64,000 nt of DNA from Branchiostoma floridae (taxonomy: Eukaryota > Chordata > Leptocardii > Amphioxiformes > Branchiostomatidae): assembly GCF_000003815.2 (NCBI RefSeq), contig NC_049984.1:10998556-11062555 (forward strand), read 5' to 3'. Numbering within the stretch: the first letter of the stretch is position 1; each line of letters starts with the position of its first letter. A program made the translations under genes and the position numbers. A model generated the notes under the pieces. That model was not told the DNA's origin. It made no database searches and saw only the letters and a list, made by a program, of their open reading frames with translations. Positions 14,101 through 27,100 of the stretch are shown piece by piece.

Positions 14101-17100
14101 GGAGGATCATGATCTTATCATTAGCATCAGCACAGCAGGGACAACATCAGTCATGTAAATTACTGAAACAGTTGCTTTGTGTGCCAATATTATTAATACT
14201 GTAAGTTGTGTAAATTGTGTCATATGAATCAGGTTTTTTATTTTCATATGTTTCAAGATTTTCTGATATGGTAATTTTTGCAGCATTCAAGAAAGTTGGA
14301 TCACCTCAGATTGCATGCTGGTAACCTCTAGGATTGAATTGAGATATAAACAGTGACTATAGCCATAGAAATATTGCCCTACAGATCCTACTGTAATATC
14401 AGGTGAAATTATAAATTGAATAATCCATACAAACTACAATGCTATCAGATGATACTAGCACAACCCTATAGTCGTTGGCTTTGCTAATCCAATTCTAATA
14501 TATTACACAGAATGTTTTGACTGTATCTTAATTTAGGTGTCTTAATTTAACTGCATCAATCAGAAAGATGACACTGTGTTGTAAATTATCAGATGCTGTA
14601 AACAACGTATGCAGCAGCATATCTTTGGAACTTACTCAGAAATGAAAAAAAAATTATCTACAGAATTTATAACATTAGCTGAGTGGGAAAAATATCATGG
14701 GAAGTTTCATGGAAAATAATGTGACAAAGTAAACAACTCAGTATGGATGAAGAGACAAAAAATCCCTACAATGTACGACCTACATGTTCTGCATGTCTCC
14801 CAAGAGTAGATCTTAAGCTATTAGATTTAAATGCAACAACAGTACCTCCCTACAGAACCTCATTATTTACCATGCTTGTCATGACAGGCAATCTAACATG
14901 CCAGTATAACAGATTAGTGTATGCAAAATTTGATATACTCAGCAAACGTACATGTACATGTATGGATGCTGCTGCTGCCAACATCACAGGAAGCGGCCCT
15001 ACAGGTTCTGACTTCTAATGCTGTGATATGATTGCCTGTGGGCCGGGCTGTACATGGACAGATTGAAGATGAAAATGGGGGCAATGCATCACTGACAGTA
15101 TATTTCTCTTAGCCAAAATGACCCAACTCAGGCCAAAGTAACACACTGGCATGTTTCTCATATTTATCACAAGCTTTTCAGTACCAGCAGATGCAACACG
15201 ACCTTTTTCCTGTTCGCGAAAAGAAGTCTGACAAAAAATGGTACCTCTCAGAAGAGGAAACACATTCAAGTCAATGCTTTTTGTAGGATACGGATGTTGC
15301 TAAATCATCTATTGTTTCCATATGCCCTGAATTCATGTAATAAAGATGTATTGTCTGAGTGGCCCAGCATGGAAGCCATTATGCACAAATTACTTGCAAC
15401 AGGCAGACACATACTGATCTCCCTTTAAAATTAATAACTTCAGTTCTACTGTAACAGTTGTCACACCGACAGGAAATGACACAAGTTGACATTCAAGCAT
15501 AAGTCCTAGTAAATACCAAACCTGCTTTACTTTCCAAGAAGATAATCTTAAATTGATTGGAAACATGTCTTGCAGTTGTACATGTAGCTTTTTGATAGCA
15601 GTCATTGCCTGAAGATCTGCTGATGAAGGAAAGCGATTAACAGAGGGATCATTGGTAGGATCTTTATTGGAAAACCTGGTGAGGGATCATGCTTTCACTC
15701 AAACTAATTGTTCTGGCTTTGGGAGGTAAAAGTGTAACATAAATTGCCTTGTTCTGCATGCAGAAGGTTTTCCCAGTAAATTGACTAGTCCGTATATCTT
15801 TGGGGCCTACGACAGGTGACTTGAAAGACTGGAACTGTTAAAAGACAAGGAGTTCTGAATAAATGACATGCAGATGATGTATGTGAATTTCTCAACCATT
15901 GCATGTTTTATTCTGTTTCCCCCTCATACTTGTGACGTCAAAACTGCCAAAGAAGATTTTTGGGAACTGACAAAATCTGGTCCTTGTTGACTGGTGGCCA
16001 CTACATAGAGATGTTTGTGTCAATGGGAAAAAAATATCTAAGGGACATCATCACATTGGCCAGGTGGTCCCTATGTAGAAGTGGTCACTTGTACGGGTTT
16101 GAATTTATCTCCCACTTGGTAAAGGCCCCAGACAGGTACATGGTAAAAGGCTCTCATATTTTTATATTCTGACGAAAAGTAATGAAATGCAACGAAGGGC
16201 ATTGGTTGCACATATGTACATGTACACTAGAAATGTAAATTAGTCTTGGAATTGCCAGTGCCTCTTAGCTCAAGACACAACTAGAATACTAATAAGGCAG
16301 TATACAGTAGCTGTTTAACCTACATGTAGTCCAGTACAGAAGAAATCAACCATATGCCAGTATTCTTTAGTACATGTATTAGGTGACCAACGGAAGACAG
16401 ATAATATCAAAATGCATGAGAATGGTAAAAGAAAACAAAATAATGTTTATTTATCAGAGAAAAGATGCAGTATGTCAAAGAAGAACACATTAAAAAGAGA
16501 TATTTTCTAGGATTTTTAGTACCTGCCTTGATGTAATAAAACACTCTATTTGATTTATTTTGCAGAGTGGCTTACATTGGTATTCATATTAATGCCCAAT
16601 GTCCTGGGGGATTTCGGCAATCTTTAGTAGTGTTCACTGAAGGGGAGCGTCCAGTAGACAGAGATGGGTGCATGTAATGAAAGCTTGTAAATGGCTACCA
16701 GAAAATCAAAATCTCCCTCCAAAAAAGACACAATGTGGTGATTAAAAAATGCGACTGACATCTGTAGGTGTATTGTCATGGCCACTCATTTCTATAGACT
16801 ATATCAGATTCTATACAATCTGGAGCAGAGGGAGATAGACTGTTATGTTTTTAGCATAACACAAAAGTATGGCAGTCTTCTATGGAATGTTTGGAGGATG
16901 TATTCAAAACAGTTAATTAACAGTCATGCAAAAACAACAGGAAGGAAATGGAAGGGGGAAAACTGTGACAATGTTTTCCACAAACACAAAGACTGAACAC
17001 ACCTGCCATTTAAAATAAGTATCTATTTTAGTATAGCATGTCTACCTGATATACTAGTAGATCAGGATAATCCCCTTAGTCCTTTATCAAAGGTAGAACC

Positions 17101-19160
17101 TGTGGAAGGTTTGGGAATTACAATTCCATTCCTTTCTAAAAATGACTTTAGCCCTTTTTAGGTTGTAGATGCATATCTACAAGGTCAACTTCTCACTATG
17201 GCATGCTCAGTGAAACATGTCACTCTGTAATAATGTTAACTTTACATCTTACATATTCATAGCAGTAACATTACAGCAAAACAGTGGACAGTAGAATTTC
17301 AAAACTGTGGGACACCTATGAGATGATATGTAAATTTGTAAGACATTTTCTGTGTTTTGGGTAGTGCGCTTGTTTTCTTTCAGTCATATGATGAGGCAAG
17401 TCAAAAAACAAAATGAGCCAAAACATGAGAACTAGCCACAACAACACGTCATCACAGAGAGGTTTGCCCCTTGCAAGCCAAGCCAATAAATGGAAACCCA
17501 CATCTGTGATAGAAATGGTATGATACAAACAGATACCCATTATTAATCTGATTCAATGATACAAACATCGATGAAGCTTTTGAAAAGAAAAAAAAAATCT
17601 TTCACAAGATTATTTTCAGACCTACATACAACATCCATCCACCATTTCCTTTTTCTTTGATGTTTCACTCTGTGCAAAATGGACGGTCCCTAAAATCACC
17701 TGGTAGGTCATGGTTTTACCTGACCCTGCCATGAACTATGCAGCGCCATTCCCCTCAATTCTGGCTTAAGTAGCCTCCTGGCTATTCTCCCCAGCACCGA
17801 CCACTATGAAACATTAATGTCCACCCCTAAAACTGACTCTGCATACAGATTGGACTGGCTCGCGGCAAGCCGTTTTACCTGCACAATCGTTCCTCCTAAC
17901 TATACATCATGGCTGTGGCTGCGATCACGTAGACAACAATTTCGATTATAGATGTCATTTGCTGCTATCAGGGACTGATTCTTTGCAGCAAATTTTTCAG
18001 TAAACGAGTTTCTATAGCTATACAAAAGCCTGGCTGATCCGTAAGTAGGTTAAAAGCCGATTGGGGAGAGCAAATTTCTCCCTGAAGGTTTGACTGATTG
18101 GTCTGAGGCCTTAAAAAGAAAAGTCAGGAATGGCAGGGTGATTGACAGGGGCGGGCCTGCAGCAGTGTTGTTGCTATGCAAAACACCTGGTCAAGGTAGG
18201 CTGAATGGAACAATACACAGGCTTGATATGTTTTCTAAAAATTGTCATTTGTACATGATATCACCACAAAGTATCAATTATTCACAAAAAGAGCTAAAAC
18301 AAGCAATTTTCTGGTTTGGCAATTTAATTTTGGGCACGATAAAAATATTGTTAATGTTTTCACCAGATGTATAGGGCCACATGCTAACATCAGGTGTTTT
18401 TCTGTTATTGACACATTGAGTTTTGACCTGAAACCAATGATTAACGATCGCTGTGTGGCCATGACCCACAACTTGCTTCCTTGTAGTGGAAAAATCAATA
18501 CATGTAGATTAATGTGCCATAACTTTACCCATGATGACCCAGCAAGAATGGGATTGGCTGGAACGGTTCTCTCGACAGTATCTATCAAATGGGCAGACAT
18601 TTACTGCCTCATGTAAACCATTGTTTATCATCGTTTCAAGGCTGAAAAGGTGCAGACAATTACAAATACTTAAATAGAAATAATAGTAGATAAACATTTC
18701 AGCATTTCCAGTCTGCAATGCACTATCAAGAATGCATATATTTTCAAATGAAAATTCAATATGTCTTCATAATGTGTACTTTTACACTTGATATGCAGTA
18801 TTTCCAGATGTACATGATTGCACCAAAAGCTTCTTTCCTGTATGCCTTATCATTCAGCCCACCTGTTAAATAGGCTGATATTCTAAGAGCTCTGATGTCT
18901 CAAGAACAATGCCAGGGGTGGTGCCAGGCATTAGGACTGTTCCACATAGCCTGGCAGGAGGGGAGAATATATAGCATACTTAGCAGGCTTGGTGAAGGGG
19001 CTTTTTCTAGCTTATAGCAAGGAGCTTTTATCAGGTTTTATTCTGATGGCATATCAGTTCTGCTGTTCAGGCTTTCTTGTAGCCCAGACATTGAGTTAGG
19101 TGGTTAGGAAGAATACATCCCCCCTCTTTGTTTCTATTGTTTTAAGTTAACCAAAAGAAG
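11117..19160. other. Long AT-rich intergenic region without recognisable genes
   Basis: I scanned both strands and found only short, unsupported frames. TACATGTA-type words are frequent. A weak relic of the element at 19161 may lie near 15975-16115. No tRNA, rRNA or conserved exon was recognised. Distal regulatory DNA or a non-coding transcript cannot be excluded from sequence alone. Confidence 0.4.
15975..16115. repeat. Probable relic of the TA-flanked GGCCACTATAG element
   Basis: This stretch has diverged versions of the sub-repeats seen in the element at 19161-20070: TGGTGGCCACTACATAGAG, GGTGGTCCCTATGTAGA and GTACGGGTTTGAA. The termini are too eroded to place. Confidence 0.35.
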
Positions 19161-20070
19161 TACAGTCAAACCTGTCTATAGCGGCCACTCAAGGGACTGG
19201 TCAAAATTGGCCACTATAGAGAGGTGGTCCCTATAGAGAATATGCTAATTAATTGACCACAAGCAATAAGTTACACATGGTTTTAGTACCCACTGATCTT
19301 TATTCACATAATACAGTACTGTACATGTACTGCGATGATTTTTACACTATATGTATTAAGAAAATAAAAGCTATAAAAAGTTTTAAATGTTCTACAGTTT
19401 ATATTGTCTGAAGAGACCGGTATCGTCATCATATTTCTTTGATCTTTCGTCTTGTATCCTTTGATACTTCGCCGTCCGTGTGTTCCCTCCCGCGTTCACA
19501 CGTCAGGTTCGCCCATTATGCTAATGTGTACTCACAAGAAAAGTCTCGTCATTTTAGACTTATCTCTAAATAAATGTAAGAAAAATCCACCATAGCCTGA
19601 AGTTCATATTATTTTGTCTTTGTAACAATTCATTCAGAAAGTTTTTGTGATGAAAATTAACCTAAGCGGTAGTGTATTAGAACGTATCTTTAACGCAATT
19701 TACCTCCGTAATATTGGTGTCGTCTATTGACCTTATATGAACTCGTTTGTCGGCGGGTATGGGTAGCGCCAGTTTACGAAGTTTTGTTTTGAAAATAAAT
19801 CAAAGAGGTTTTAAATCCGGCGTAGGGTGACCATACGGCAGCTGTATATAGTCGATCGCGTGCCGAAACATAGATCAGCGGTCCGCGTGGCCGTTATCGG
19901 CAGTGTTTTTGTACCTGCGGGACCGGAAATCGTGTGGCCGTGGCCGCGTTGGACAGGTGGCCGCTAAGCCTATTTCTTAATCATTACGAATCCAAGGGAC
20001 CGACAAAAAGTGGCCACTATGGGCAGGTGGCCATTATGCAAAGGTGGCCGCTAATACAGGTTTGACTGTA
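19161..20070. mobile_element. Non-autonomous DNA transposon, 910 bp, TA target duplication
   Basis: Terminal inverted repeats of about 27 bp. The left end begins TACAGTCAAACCTGT and then reads AGCGGCCAC. The right end is the complement, GTGGCCGCTAATACAGG then TTTGACTGTA. The outer TA on both sides fits a 2-bp TA duplication, as in Tc1/mariner-like and some ISL2EU-type elements. Both ends carry short sub-repeats of the type TGGCCACTAT. No transposase frame is present, so it must have moved in trans. A diverged copy lies at 58420-58577. Confidence 0.85.
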
Positions 20071-21127
20071 TTTGAAATATTCCAAATAGAATTTAATCAA
20101 ATGTATTTTCCAAATGATTTTCTACAATGCACTGAGAATTTTGGCACATGAGTGGCATAATGCACTATGATTATGAACAAAAAGTGCCAGGTGATGGAGC
20201 ACATTGTACCCATTTCCCCTGTCTAAAATGTACCCTTTGTACCTATTCAACACACATTTACATGAAAAATAGTGCCATCCAACCTCAATTCTGAGCTCGT
20301 CAAACACCAACGGGTACTGCTTGCACCGGCAATTAGTTTTATGGTTTTAATCTTCTATGAGCACTTCGTGGGTCATTGACATTCAATCTAGCATCCATGC
20401 CACAGTACGCCGGAAAATTCATTGCTGTTTCATCATGCAGTTTGAATGCCTACAATCAAACTATGTATATCTTCTACATAAAACAAAACATTTTTCTATG
20501 GAAATCAGTGTCACTGATATTGTTGGCAAATTTGATACAAGAAAACGATAGGGGTTGTCTCAAATTCAGTCTAAAAAGCTTTTTAAAAATCTCCGGTAGT
20601 TGGAAAGTATATATTTATATATACATATGATACTTCATCACATCTTGCCTGACAAGCCACAAAAAACAACCGTTCAATGCATCTCCAATATAAGTGGAGG
20701 GAAATATGCAATCTTACATTATTCATGGGGGCCACCTATCAGTATATCTCAATATTGCAACTTCACATTAGGGCATTACATCCTTACCATCACTTAATTA
20801 ACATCTAGTAGAATCTACATATACATGTGTAAAACTGTAACAACTATTGATACAATTTTTTTGCAGCATTGGAAGACTTTTAAAGATAACAATACTACTG
20901 TACTAGCTGTAGTATCATCGAGAGATTCTAGATCAAATTTTCACCATGGCAATAACAGGCCTATTCCATGAAATAGATGAAAAATATTATAAAATCACCC
21001 AAAGCTATGCTCTACTTCTTAATGTGTACCATCTGACATGTACCTACCCCCCCTCCAAGAATAGGAAAATAACGGAACAAAATAACACAAGCACTGTTAC
21101 CTCACATTGCTGCCTACTGTGACTGTG
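20071..21127. other. Downstream flank of RIPK1-like A
   Basis: AT-rich sequence that presumably includes the 3' UTR of the minus-strand kinase gene ending at 21128. I see no further exon. Confidence 0.4.
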
Positions 21128-24100
21128 CTACAGGTCCTTGGCAAGGTAACCTTTGCCAATATTGCCAAAGGCCTGAGCCAGTTTGCCAACTGTGGCCTGC
21201 TTGCCATTCTGTTGCTTCCACTTAATCATCATCTGGTAGGTGATTTCCAGCAGGCCCTCATGGTGGTAGTCATACTGCACCTGTACAGTGGGACAGTTTG
21301 TGACTCTTCAAATACTGGTTGTGTATCAACTCTGGAGGAAAATCATCAGCTAATGCTAATTTATGTTTATACCCTGAGTAACCAATAGCTGAGTGTTTTT
21401 GAAACTGAGTACTCAGGATATTGAGTCAACGAACTGTGGTTACAAATCGCAATATTTTCAAAATACTGCAGTTTTAATTGAACTAAGTCAGTCAAATTTG
21501 TTTGTTTATCTAGATCTCTATTGTACAACATGGTGTCCATAGATATGGTGTACCTTTTTCTAAACAGGGAATATAGGTGAACTAGCATTAGGTTTGCAAG
21601 TCATAAAAAGTAGAATAGACATACTATGAAGCACAATTTGTGTCCAACCTGATCAATCTGTGGCTCCGTCAGGTCCAGCTCACGTGCCAGCTTTTTCCAC
21701 TCCCTGCCGATGTGGGCAGAAACTGCCTGAAACATCTTGTTGGTCACTGGCCTCTCTGGGTCTGATAGAGGTTACAAGTAGTCAGAGAAATCCTAGCTGA
21801 TAGCTGTTGTACACATTGAATTTAGCTTTTCTGGTACATTATGCTTAAAAGTCAATGTTGTAACTAGGGCTGGGTATCGGTACTGCGTACCGGTACAAAA
21901 CCGGTTTTTCTTCTTGGACCGGTCCAGAAAAACCGGACCTGAAAAAATTAGGTGGACCAGATGTTGGACCGATTGGAAAATTAACAGATTATTTTATCAG
22001 GCATTCACACGTTTTGGTGCTTGCAGGTGGAAGAAAATAACAACAGTGAAGTAGAGTAGAGTTTATCATAATTTCTACCAAGTTTTACAGCCAATTGTAC
22101 AAGTGCAGTTAGCGTTGTAGGATTTTAAAACGCCAGTGGGAGTCTAATACTTCACCAAACAGATTTCTTTGTAGTGAAATGGACCATTGGTATGAATCAT
22201 ACTGCATCAGGTCCAGGTTCAGGTCCGGACCTGGACCTGATCGTCTGGACCTGAACCAAACCTGGACCTGAATTTTCTGTACCGGTACCCACCCCTAGTT
22301 GTAACAAAAAGGAAGAGATAAAGCAGAAATGTGTGAAAAACAAACAAAATTCAAAATAAATATAAAGCATTTTATTACTTCTACACATACTTGAAACTTG
22401 AGGTGCTGAGTTTTTTGGCATTGGAGTGTTTTTCCTTTTAGCACTGGAAGGCTGTGTTCCATAGTTTACATTGAGAACATTACCATCTCCAATGATGACA
22501 TTCTGACAGCTCTCCATGTTGATATTCATTCCTGCACCTACACCTGTACAACAAATTTAAAAAGGTGGTATTTATTTCTTTTATTATTCTTTTATTTTAC
22601 AGTGGCAGGTATGTTGAAACAGCTGTTGCTTTAAAGGTCTGACCTTTTTAAGGCCACTACACAAACCAATACAACAAATTGATAAATAAATATTAATACA
22701 AAAGAGGAAACAATTAAAGTAAAGGAACATAGAAATCAACTTAGAGTCAAGAACTTTCAATTCTTCTCACTTAAATTACCCAATATCTTTACTGTAACAT
22801 CAACTTTCATAATTCCACGGGATGTCATAATACCACCACATGAGAAAAATACATGGATTTAAAGTCCTTTGAAGAAATGCACCAATGCAGCATCGGCAAT
22901 CTTGATGTATGCACTTTACATGTAGGTGTTCAAGACAATGTTGAGAAGGCCTCTATAACAATGATTTATTGATGTGGCGGTTTCATGGCAACCATATGAG
23001 AGTTGAGGTTAATTGTTACAGCAAAATAAATGTCTAATTTTGTCTTCTGGTAAAGTAGTTTGATACCATTACCTGGGATATTGTGGGCTCCCTGGGGTTC
23101 ACCACCACCCCAGGCTCCCCCTACTGGTGGTGTCTGGTACTGACCCCCCTGGCCAGACTGCTGTGGCTGGTACTGACCCCCCTGGCCAGACTGCTGTGGC
23201 TGGTACTGACCCCCCCGGCCAGACTGTACTTGAATGGGCACAGCTTCATCCAGCTGAGGTGCTGCCCCACCAGTGAAGTGTCTGACCACCTCCTCAAGCT
23301 TCAGGTCAGCCAGTTTAGCTTGTGCGAATGAAACACTTGACTTCGACCCCTGTAAAAAACATGGACCACAATGGTAGAATATAGGAGAATTCTTTTTCAC
23401 AGTTAGTATTCACTTTGCTTACACTTTCCGACTCCCCCCCCCCCCCAAATGGAGCCCTGACCCTCGCTGTGTACAAGAATTCTCGTTGTGTAAAAGAATT
23501 CTCCTATATCCCATGGACCACAATCATTCTCTCAAAAATACAAAACAAATTAAGTTTTATTGTAAAATTGCAAATGTTTTAGCACAAACATAACCTTGTC
23601 TCTCTTTTGTGGATATGAATTTATGATGAATCAAAACATATATTTTGTTTCAAAACATGTAATAAAAACACACGTCCATGAAAATTGAACTTGTACTTAC
23701 AGCAGTATTATTGCTTGATGACCCACTTTGTAAGGCAGCTATGGCAGAAGGAACCTCTTGCTTGTATCTATGGTAGATCGGGTCTATGGTATCTACACAA
23801 TCTGCAGCAATACACATAGACTTTTCAGAGGCTTGTACAACATTAGCCTGGAGTCCAGCCTTGTCTGCTTTAGTCAGCTCCCGAAGGTCGCAGATAGCAA
23901 CCTTCGGGAGCGGACAAAAGCAAACAAGGTTGGACTCCAGGCTATTAGTACAATATTACAATATTGTGAACTATGAAACTATCTATTAATAAGTTATTTA
24001 CTCAAATCTATAACATGGTGTATTTGAACCTTTTATCAACGTGACCTATACAGTAGAACATTTTTACACATTTTGTGGCTCACCTTTGAAGCTAGGTCTG

Positions 24101-27100
24101 TCCTCAGGTTTCTGAGACCAGCATTTTCTCATCAGGCGACTAAAGTCCACACATTCTTGGGGTTCTGTTGGAATGAGACTTTCATCTGGTCTTTGTCCTC
24201 CAGTCACAGCAATCTCAATATGGGCTGAGTTATGAGCATCTGAAACACACACAATATGATTATACATGTATCATACTACTTACAAACCAAAGGCATGATT
24301 ATAACATCATGATACTCTAATACTAAACGTAAGAAACAAAGCTTATGCTGGTTGGGAATTGGAAAATTCTTAGTACATTTAACAATGAAAACTTTTACAC
24401 ATAAATTTAAAGATTCTCTGTGACTTACGCTCAAATGGTTGTTTCCTTGCAAGGATTTCCCACAGTACAACACCATAGCTGTAACAGACAGAAGACAGCT
24501 GTTAAGGAGCATACAAGTTATGTGCTTTCCTGCAGGAAATTTACATCCGACAAAATGCTACACGCAGTAGAGAACCTATTGGTCTCCTACATGAAAGTAC
24601 ATTATAATAGATAAAGCAATGAACTGTTTCTAAATTCACAACATTACCACACTGTAAGATAGCTATGGCACAAACCTGTAAACATCCCAAGGAGTGTCAG
24701 GTTTACAGTTGATATCTTCCCAGGACTCTGGGGGAATATGTGTAACTGTGCCCCCTGCAATGCCTTGATCAGCTATAGATGTCACACCCGTGACGCTTTT
24801 CCATCTGGCAAGTCCAAAATCTGTAATCTGCACAAGAAATATAAAATTTAAAATCTGGAAGCAAGAAATAGACATAATGGTCCTTTTGGAGTAGAAAAGG
24901 TACTTTTTAAAAGTTGACTAACTTTCAAAGAAATCACAGTAAGGAAGACATCATTTTATCATTGTATGGTACCAACAAAACACACTGGCAATTGCTACAA
25001 CGTAAGTACAAGACTAGAAATAAAGCATACTCAAGTCAATACGCGACAATCCAATCTCGTTGGGAGGTCTCGCGAGACTGTAATCTGGCCGCGCGCGCGC
25101 GTGATTTGACAGTCGGACGGTAACAGCCTTCAGCAGCCCAGCGGCTAACAATGGCTTCTCCCAGCATCGACTCGATCGAGTCAACTTCAGAGATTCGTTG
25201 TGCTTTTATTTGGCAACATCCGCCGGTAAATCGGCATGCCATGAGCAGATAATATTGTTGTGAACCTATGGACTCGATATCGTGCTGTAAATTTGCAAAT
25301 TTCTGGTCATTTTCACAATTTTTGACGGGCGGTTTATGCTTGCTTGTCGTGAGAAAAACGTGCATATAGGCGCGTCGCCTTACTTGTAGTTACTCGGATA
25401 TGTTTGGCTCAAGCCGTAAAAATATCCCACAAAAGCGTACAAGTACCATCATTGGATCCTTGTAGATCCAAACTCGTAAGACTTTCGGCGATTTTGACCG
25501 TAAATTAGTCGATGGCAACATATCGACTTTGGGAGTTCACGCGTACCTGAGTTGGGGAGGGGGGCGTGTTTCCGCGTATATGCGTTCGTTTTGATCAAGG
25601 CGGAGTCACTTTTCCGACTATGATTTCAGTTTTCGCCAGATGAAACTCCACAAAAACGTGAACATATCGATGTAGGGTCCTTCTGGGTAGAAATCTAGCA
25701 TGGTTTCAGCGGCTTTGTGGGCAACTTTTTATTGGTTAACTTTATACGTGATGAGTGGGTGTGTCTGCAAATGTATAACGTTTGGCATTTGCTGTTCTTT
25801 TTCAGATCAACGCGTCGCGATCGAAATTCACATCAGCAGGGAAATACTGCAAATCATATGGATGCAATAGCCGTCAGTCCAAGTGTGTCAATGAAGAGAA
25901 AGTGCCAACATGCATCATATTTTTCAAGATCCCCCCAAATGTACTTGATGATAACACGTTACTTACTTTAAGCACTGGGATTGTCTGGTTAAAAGACAGC
26001 TCGGAAGGGATAATTTCACCATGAACATGAAATTAGAAATGTGCGTTTTTATACTTTTTAACGGGAACATCTACTGCATGTATTTCCAGTAACGCATTCG
26101 TGTATTCATTGTGTCCCCATTCAAAGAAAGGACTCACGCTAAAATAGGCAGTCCAAACAAAGGTAGACAGCAGTGCAGCACTCAAGACGTCACACAGGTA
26201 CCACCACCAAGTGCAAGGGAATGTCTATTGCTGTAACTTAAATTGGGCGGACTTCGTTGTCTACTTTGGCAGGGATAATTTATTCTGCGAACGAATTAAA
26301 GTAGACTCAGAATGGCAGAAGAAGAATATCCCAAAGCTTGACCACTTTCACAAAACAGCCATATATACTACCGGAGCTGTTCACTCAAAGAGCCAAAGGA
26401 GGTAAGAAACTCTATGGTATGTATGAAGAAAGACTTCGGAAGTTGTTGATGCAGAGTGTCCAGACCACTGCATCGGCAGAATACAGTGGACTACTATGTA
26501 TAGCACAGGGAAGTGGACACCTTACGGCTTACCTGTCTTAGGTCTGAGTAGGACGATGTCTCATTTGTTGCAAAAATTATGCCACACAAAAACAGTCAGA
26601 GATGTTGAAAGTTCACATTTTAATACAATGTACATTTGAATGATTATGTGTATGAAACATTACCATTTCCCAAAAGTATTACTTATCGGATGCTTATTTT
26701 CGTCAATACTGTAAATGCTGTGAGAACTTGTCTATCATTTGGAAAAATCACTAATGATATATACATGTAATTATCATTTCACAAAAGCATGAATTGCAAA
26801 GCTCTACGAGATCGAGTAAGAACATATGTTAAGACATCTTTTATAAAACATGAAATACGGCTATTGCATCCATATGATTTGCAGTATTTCCCTGATGATG
26901 TGAATTTCGATCGCGACGCGTTGATCTGAAAAAGAACAGCAAATGCCAAACGTTATACATTTGCAGACACACCCACTCATCACGTATAAAGTTAACCAAT
27001 AAAAAGTTGCCCACAAAGCCGCTGAAACCATGCTAGATTTCTACCCAGAAGGACCCTACATCGATATGTTCACGTTTTTGTGGAGTTTCATCTGGCGAAA

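Noticed and set aside
25036-25365. Minus-strand frame of 109 codons, repeated as a plus-strand frame at 27408-27839
   Set aside because: Both are the same sequence seen in the two arms of the foldback element. The frame has no start context, splice signals or known domain and is open only because the arms are near-identical.
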